A stretch of DNA of 19,301 nt from Saccoglossus kowalevskii (lineage: Eukaryota > Hemichordata > Enteropneusta > Harrimaniidae): positions 122,823 through 142,123 of the forward strand of contig NW_003132356.1 in the NCBI RefSeq assembly GCF_000003605.2, written 5' to 3'. The translations under genes and the position numbers were made by a program. Each line of letters starts with the position of its first letter. The first letter of the stretch is position 1. Positions 17,499 to 19,301 of the stretch are shown here, piece by piece. The notes beneath the pieces are model-generated. The model made no database searches. It saw only the letters and a program-made list of their open reading frames with translations, and had not been told where the DNA came from.

Positions 17499-18201
17499 TG
17501 CAGTGCTAGTTTCAATCGGTATTAATGAACATTTAAATTTGAAGAATACTTCATTCACCTAGTAATAAAATAAATGTCTTTTTTTGCTTTATTTTGGGGT
17601 TCAGGACCAGAGCTACATTTGTTGGTATTTTTTTAATCCATTTTTTAAACAGTGTAATCCATCTTTTTTTCTCCACAAGGGGTGCAACTGCAAAAAGTAC
17701 CATTAAAATAAAAACAAATTGGGAAATAAAAATTACTGCAAACTCATCTTGGAATCATCTCTCTCTTAAACATGACATGCCAGCAACATATTTCCAATGC
17801 AGAGAGTCATTTGGGCAATATTTCCCTCCAGTTAGGGTGCCATCTTTATGACCTAGAGAATTTGACCCCTTTGACTCTCCAAGTCGCTCTTTTTAAAGCC
17901 AGCATGGCTGACACTAATGTTGCATTTTTTTGACATGACAAGATAAAGTAAAAAGAATGCTTTTTGAGTGATTACCAACAGTGTCAACTGGTTAAATTAG
18001 TGGAAGAATTTAACACCTTGCTTGTGCTTTACAATGACACTGGTTCACAGGTTTGTTTGAATGGATTTCACAGTCAAAACATTAGAACTACACTTGCAAT
18101 CAAAACATTTGCATAACACTATTAGTCAGAAGTGAGGTTTTTAATCAGATTTTAATGTATCAAATTGAATCAGTTTAAAATGCATACTGTGAAATACTTC
18201 A
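17499..18201. other. AT-rich DNA after the minisatellite, no gene recognised
   Basis: Contains T-rich runs and an 85-codon plus frame at 17594-17851 whose product has no recognisable domain. The block from about 17760 to 17880 has a more balanced composition than its surroundings and may be an old repeat copy, but nothing in the window pairs with it. Confidence 0.4.
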
Positions 18202-18360
18202 TTTTCACTGAAGGAATAATTCAGTGAAAAATAAAATCCAGCCAATATATCTTTTTCCTATATCTTATATTCAAGTTGTCAAAAATCAGTGAAAATAAAT
18301 TCCATACAAAACACCCAAAAAGTCTATTCAGCGAAAATTAATTCCAGCTAAAATAAAGTA
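18202..18360. repeat. CAGTGAAAATAAATTCCA-type dispersed repeat tract with 11-bp hairpin
   Basis: A perfect 11-bp inverted repeat, TTTTCACTGAA (18202-18212) and TTCAGTGAAAA (18220-18230), begins the tract. The motif CAG(T/C)GAAAA(T)-TAA-(T)TCCA is then found three times in direct orientation, near 18222, 18287 and 18329. A 19-base string of the middle copy (18281-18299) recurs exactly at 777-795. This looks like a dispersed, internally repetitive element. Confidence 0.55.
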
Positions 18361-18549
18361 CATTATTTTTGACATATATTAGCTTGACATGATTGACATG
18401 TAACCCTCAGTTTACTCACTGAGTGCTAATGATTATTTTATTCATTTTAATATTAAAAAACAAAACAATAAAAGAGTATATTACTTTTTCATCTGAAATT
18501 TGTTTTCCTTCTAAAATATCGATGGTATATTGAAATGATGAATTTGTGT

Positions 18550-18720
18550 AATAATAATAATCTTTATTGCATTCTTAGAAGTACAATCTTTCTATCAGTC
18601 AACAGAATTAAAGTAATAAAAGAAAGTTGAGTTAGTTAATAATAAGATAAAAGTAATAGTAAATGAAAGTACCTATACTTACCTACTTGTTTAATTATAT
18701 TTTGGTTATTGACATGTATG
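18550..18720 (-). mobile_element. Probable 3' end of a LINE (or LINE-mobilised SINE) with (ATT)n tail
   Basis: Read on the minus strand, the sequence ends CTTCTAAGAATGCAATAAAG followed by (ATT)-type repeats at 18550-18560. An AATAAAG signal directly before a short ATT microsatellite is the usual terminus of CR1/L2-like and related non-LTR retrotransposons. The body toward higher coordinates is AT-rich with no reading frame, so the copy would be severely 5'-truncated; its upper boundary is a guess. Confidence 0.35.
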
Positions 18721-19131
18721 TCAAAACTCTAATCAGTCTAATCACAAAACCAAGGTGAAAATATTAAATACATTTTCACAAGCATGGTGTTAGTTCAATA
18801 AATGATGTACTGGTGGGTTTAGAATAAAAGTTGTAAACCAATTAAATTCCAAGGCCTGAACTCTTGACATGTCTTTATCAACAGGTGTGTTTCTATTGGC
18901 ATTGTCCACATAGCAGCCACCATTGAGCAGTACATATTTCTTGAATGATAACCAAGACGAGAACACAAGCCTTGTTCACACAAGCTGACAAAGACATTGC
19001 TTTGTAAATATTCTTTATCAGTGGGCTAAACCAGCAATATGTTCATGCAGTGTTTTTTTTTACGGAAGTTAATATAATGTCATAGATGAAGGTCATGGTA
19101 TATAAGGGGAAGATGTTTGTCCACATTGATA
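18721..19131. other. AT-rich unannotated DNA
   Basis: No open frame, splice-site pair, RNA gene or inverted repeat stands out in this stretch. Confidence 0.4.
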
Positions 19132-19149
19132 TTGTTGTTGTTGTTGTTG
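19132..19149. repeat. (TTG)6 microsatellite
   Basis: Six uninterrupted TTG triplets. Confidence 0.9.
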
Positions 19150-19246
19150 TGGATAACACTTTTTCTTGTGGTTACAATAATTATAAAATTTACTAGTTTG
19201 GGATCTTAGCAAAGTTTGATTTTTAGTACCGGTATGTGTTCTTTTT

Positions 19247-19301
19247 AGCTCCGCTGTCGACTTTGTCGAGCGGAGCTTATCATATGAGTGATTGTCGTCG
19301 T
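19247..19301. repeat. Start of a GC-rich foldback repeat, cut by the window edge
   Basis: AGCTCCGCT (19247-19255) pairs perfectly with AGCGGAGCT (19269-19277), and inside it CGAC/GTCG pairs around a TTT loop. This makes a strong 31-base hairpin in otherwise AT-rich DNA, followed by TATCATATGAGTGATTGTCG to the edge. The abrupt change in composition and the foldback start suggest the end of a dispersed mobile repeat that continues to the right. Confidence 0.55.

Noticed and set aside
16690-17562. 290-, 263- and 245-codon plus-strand open frames
   Set aside because: They arise from a stop-free 49-bp tandem repeat read in all three phases. There is no non-repetitive domain and no start context, so they are not called as genes.

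Overview
The window is AT-rich animal nuclear DNA with spliced genes, long introns, decayed mobile elements and microsatellites. The one certain gene is a dishevelled (dvl) orthologue on the minus strand. Its DIX-domain sequence is of invertebrate type, and together with the style of the short foldback repeats this suggests a lophotrochozoan, probably a mollusc; that placement is an inference. There is no prokaryotic gene organisation, and almost all longer open frames here are chance or repeat-driven.

Layout. 1-630 is an inverted-repeat element carrying the decayed start of what looks like a PIF/Harbinger-type transposase. 631-3575 is the visible part of dvl intron 2, with a degenerate tRNA-derived SINE head and a GAT microsatellite. 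dvl exon 2 is at 3576-3645, intron 1 at 3646-4481 and exon 1, with the start codon, at 4482-4645. The dvl leader and proximal promoter lie just above that. From about 3.8 to 11.4 kb the DNA is clearly richer in CpG and has no recognisable coding exon. It holds five CACGTG E-boxes, CRE-like sites, ETS and NRF1-like motifs and two sharp palindromes. At 10.64-10.81 kb a plus-strand promoter with a YY1/TISU-like start and a candidate non-coding first exon ends in a good splice donor. From about 11.5 kb to the end the DNA is CpG-poor again, reads like a long intron, and is populated by repeats: a 194-bp MITE, an 811-bp terminal-inverted-repeat element filled by sixteen 49-bp tandem units, a GAAAAT-motif repeat tract, the tail of a probable LINE, and a GC-rich hairpin at the right edge.

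The most likely reading is a divergent gene pair, dvl leftward and an unidentified gene rightward, separated by a regulatory, probably unmethylated domain. The most unusual object is the 16668-17498 element. It has about 22-bp terminal inverted repeats and a 10-bp candidate target duplication, and its right terminal sequence is itself the end of the repeated unit, so one transposon end appears to have been amplified 16 times. No coding exon of the right-hand gene could be recognised.
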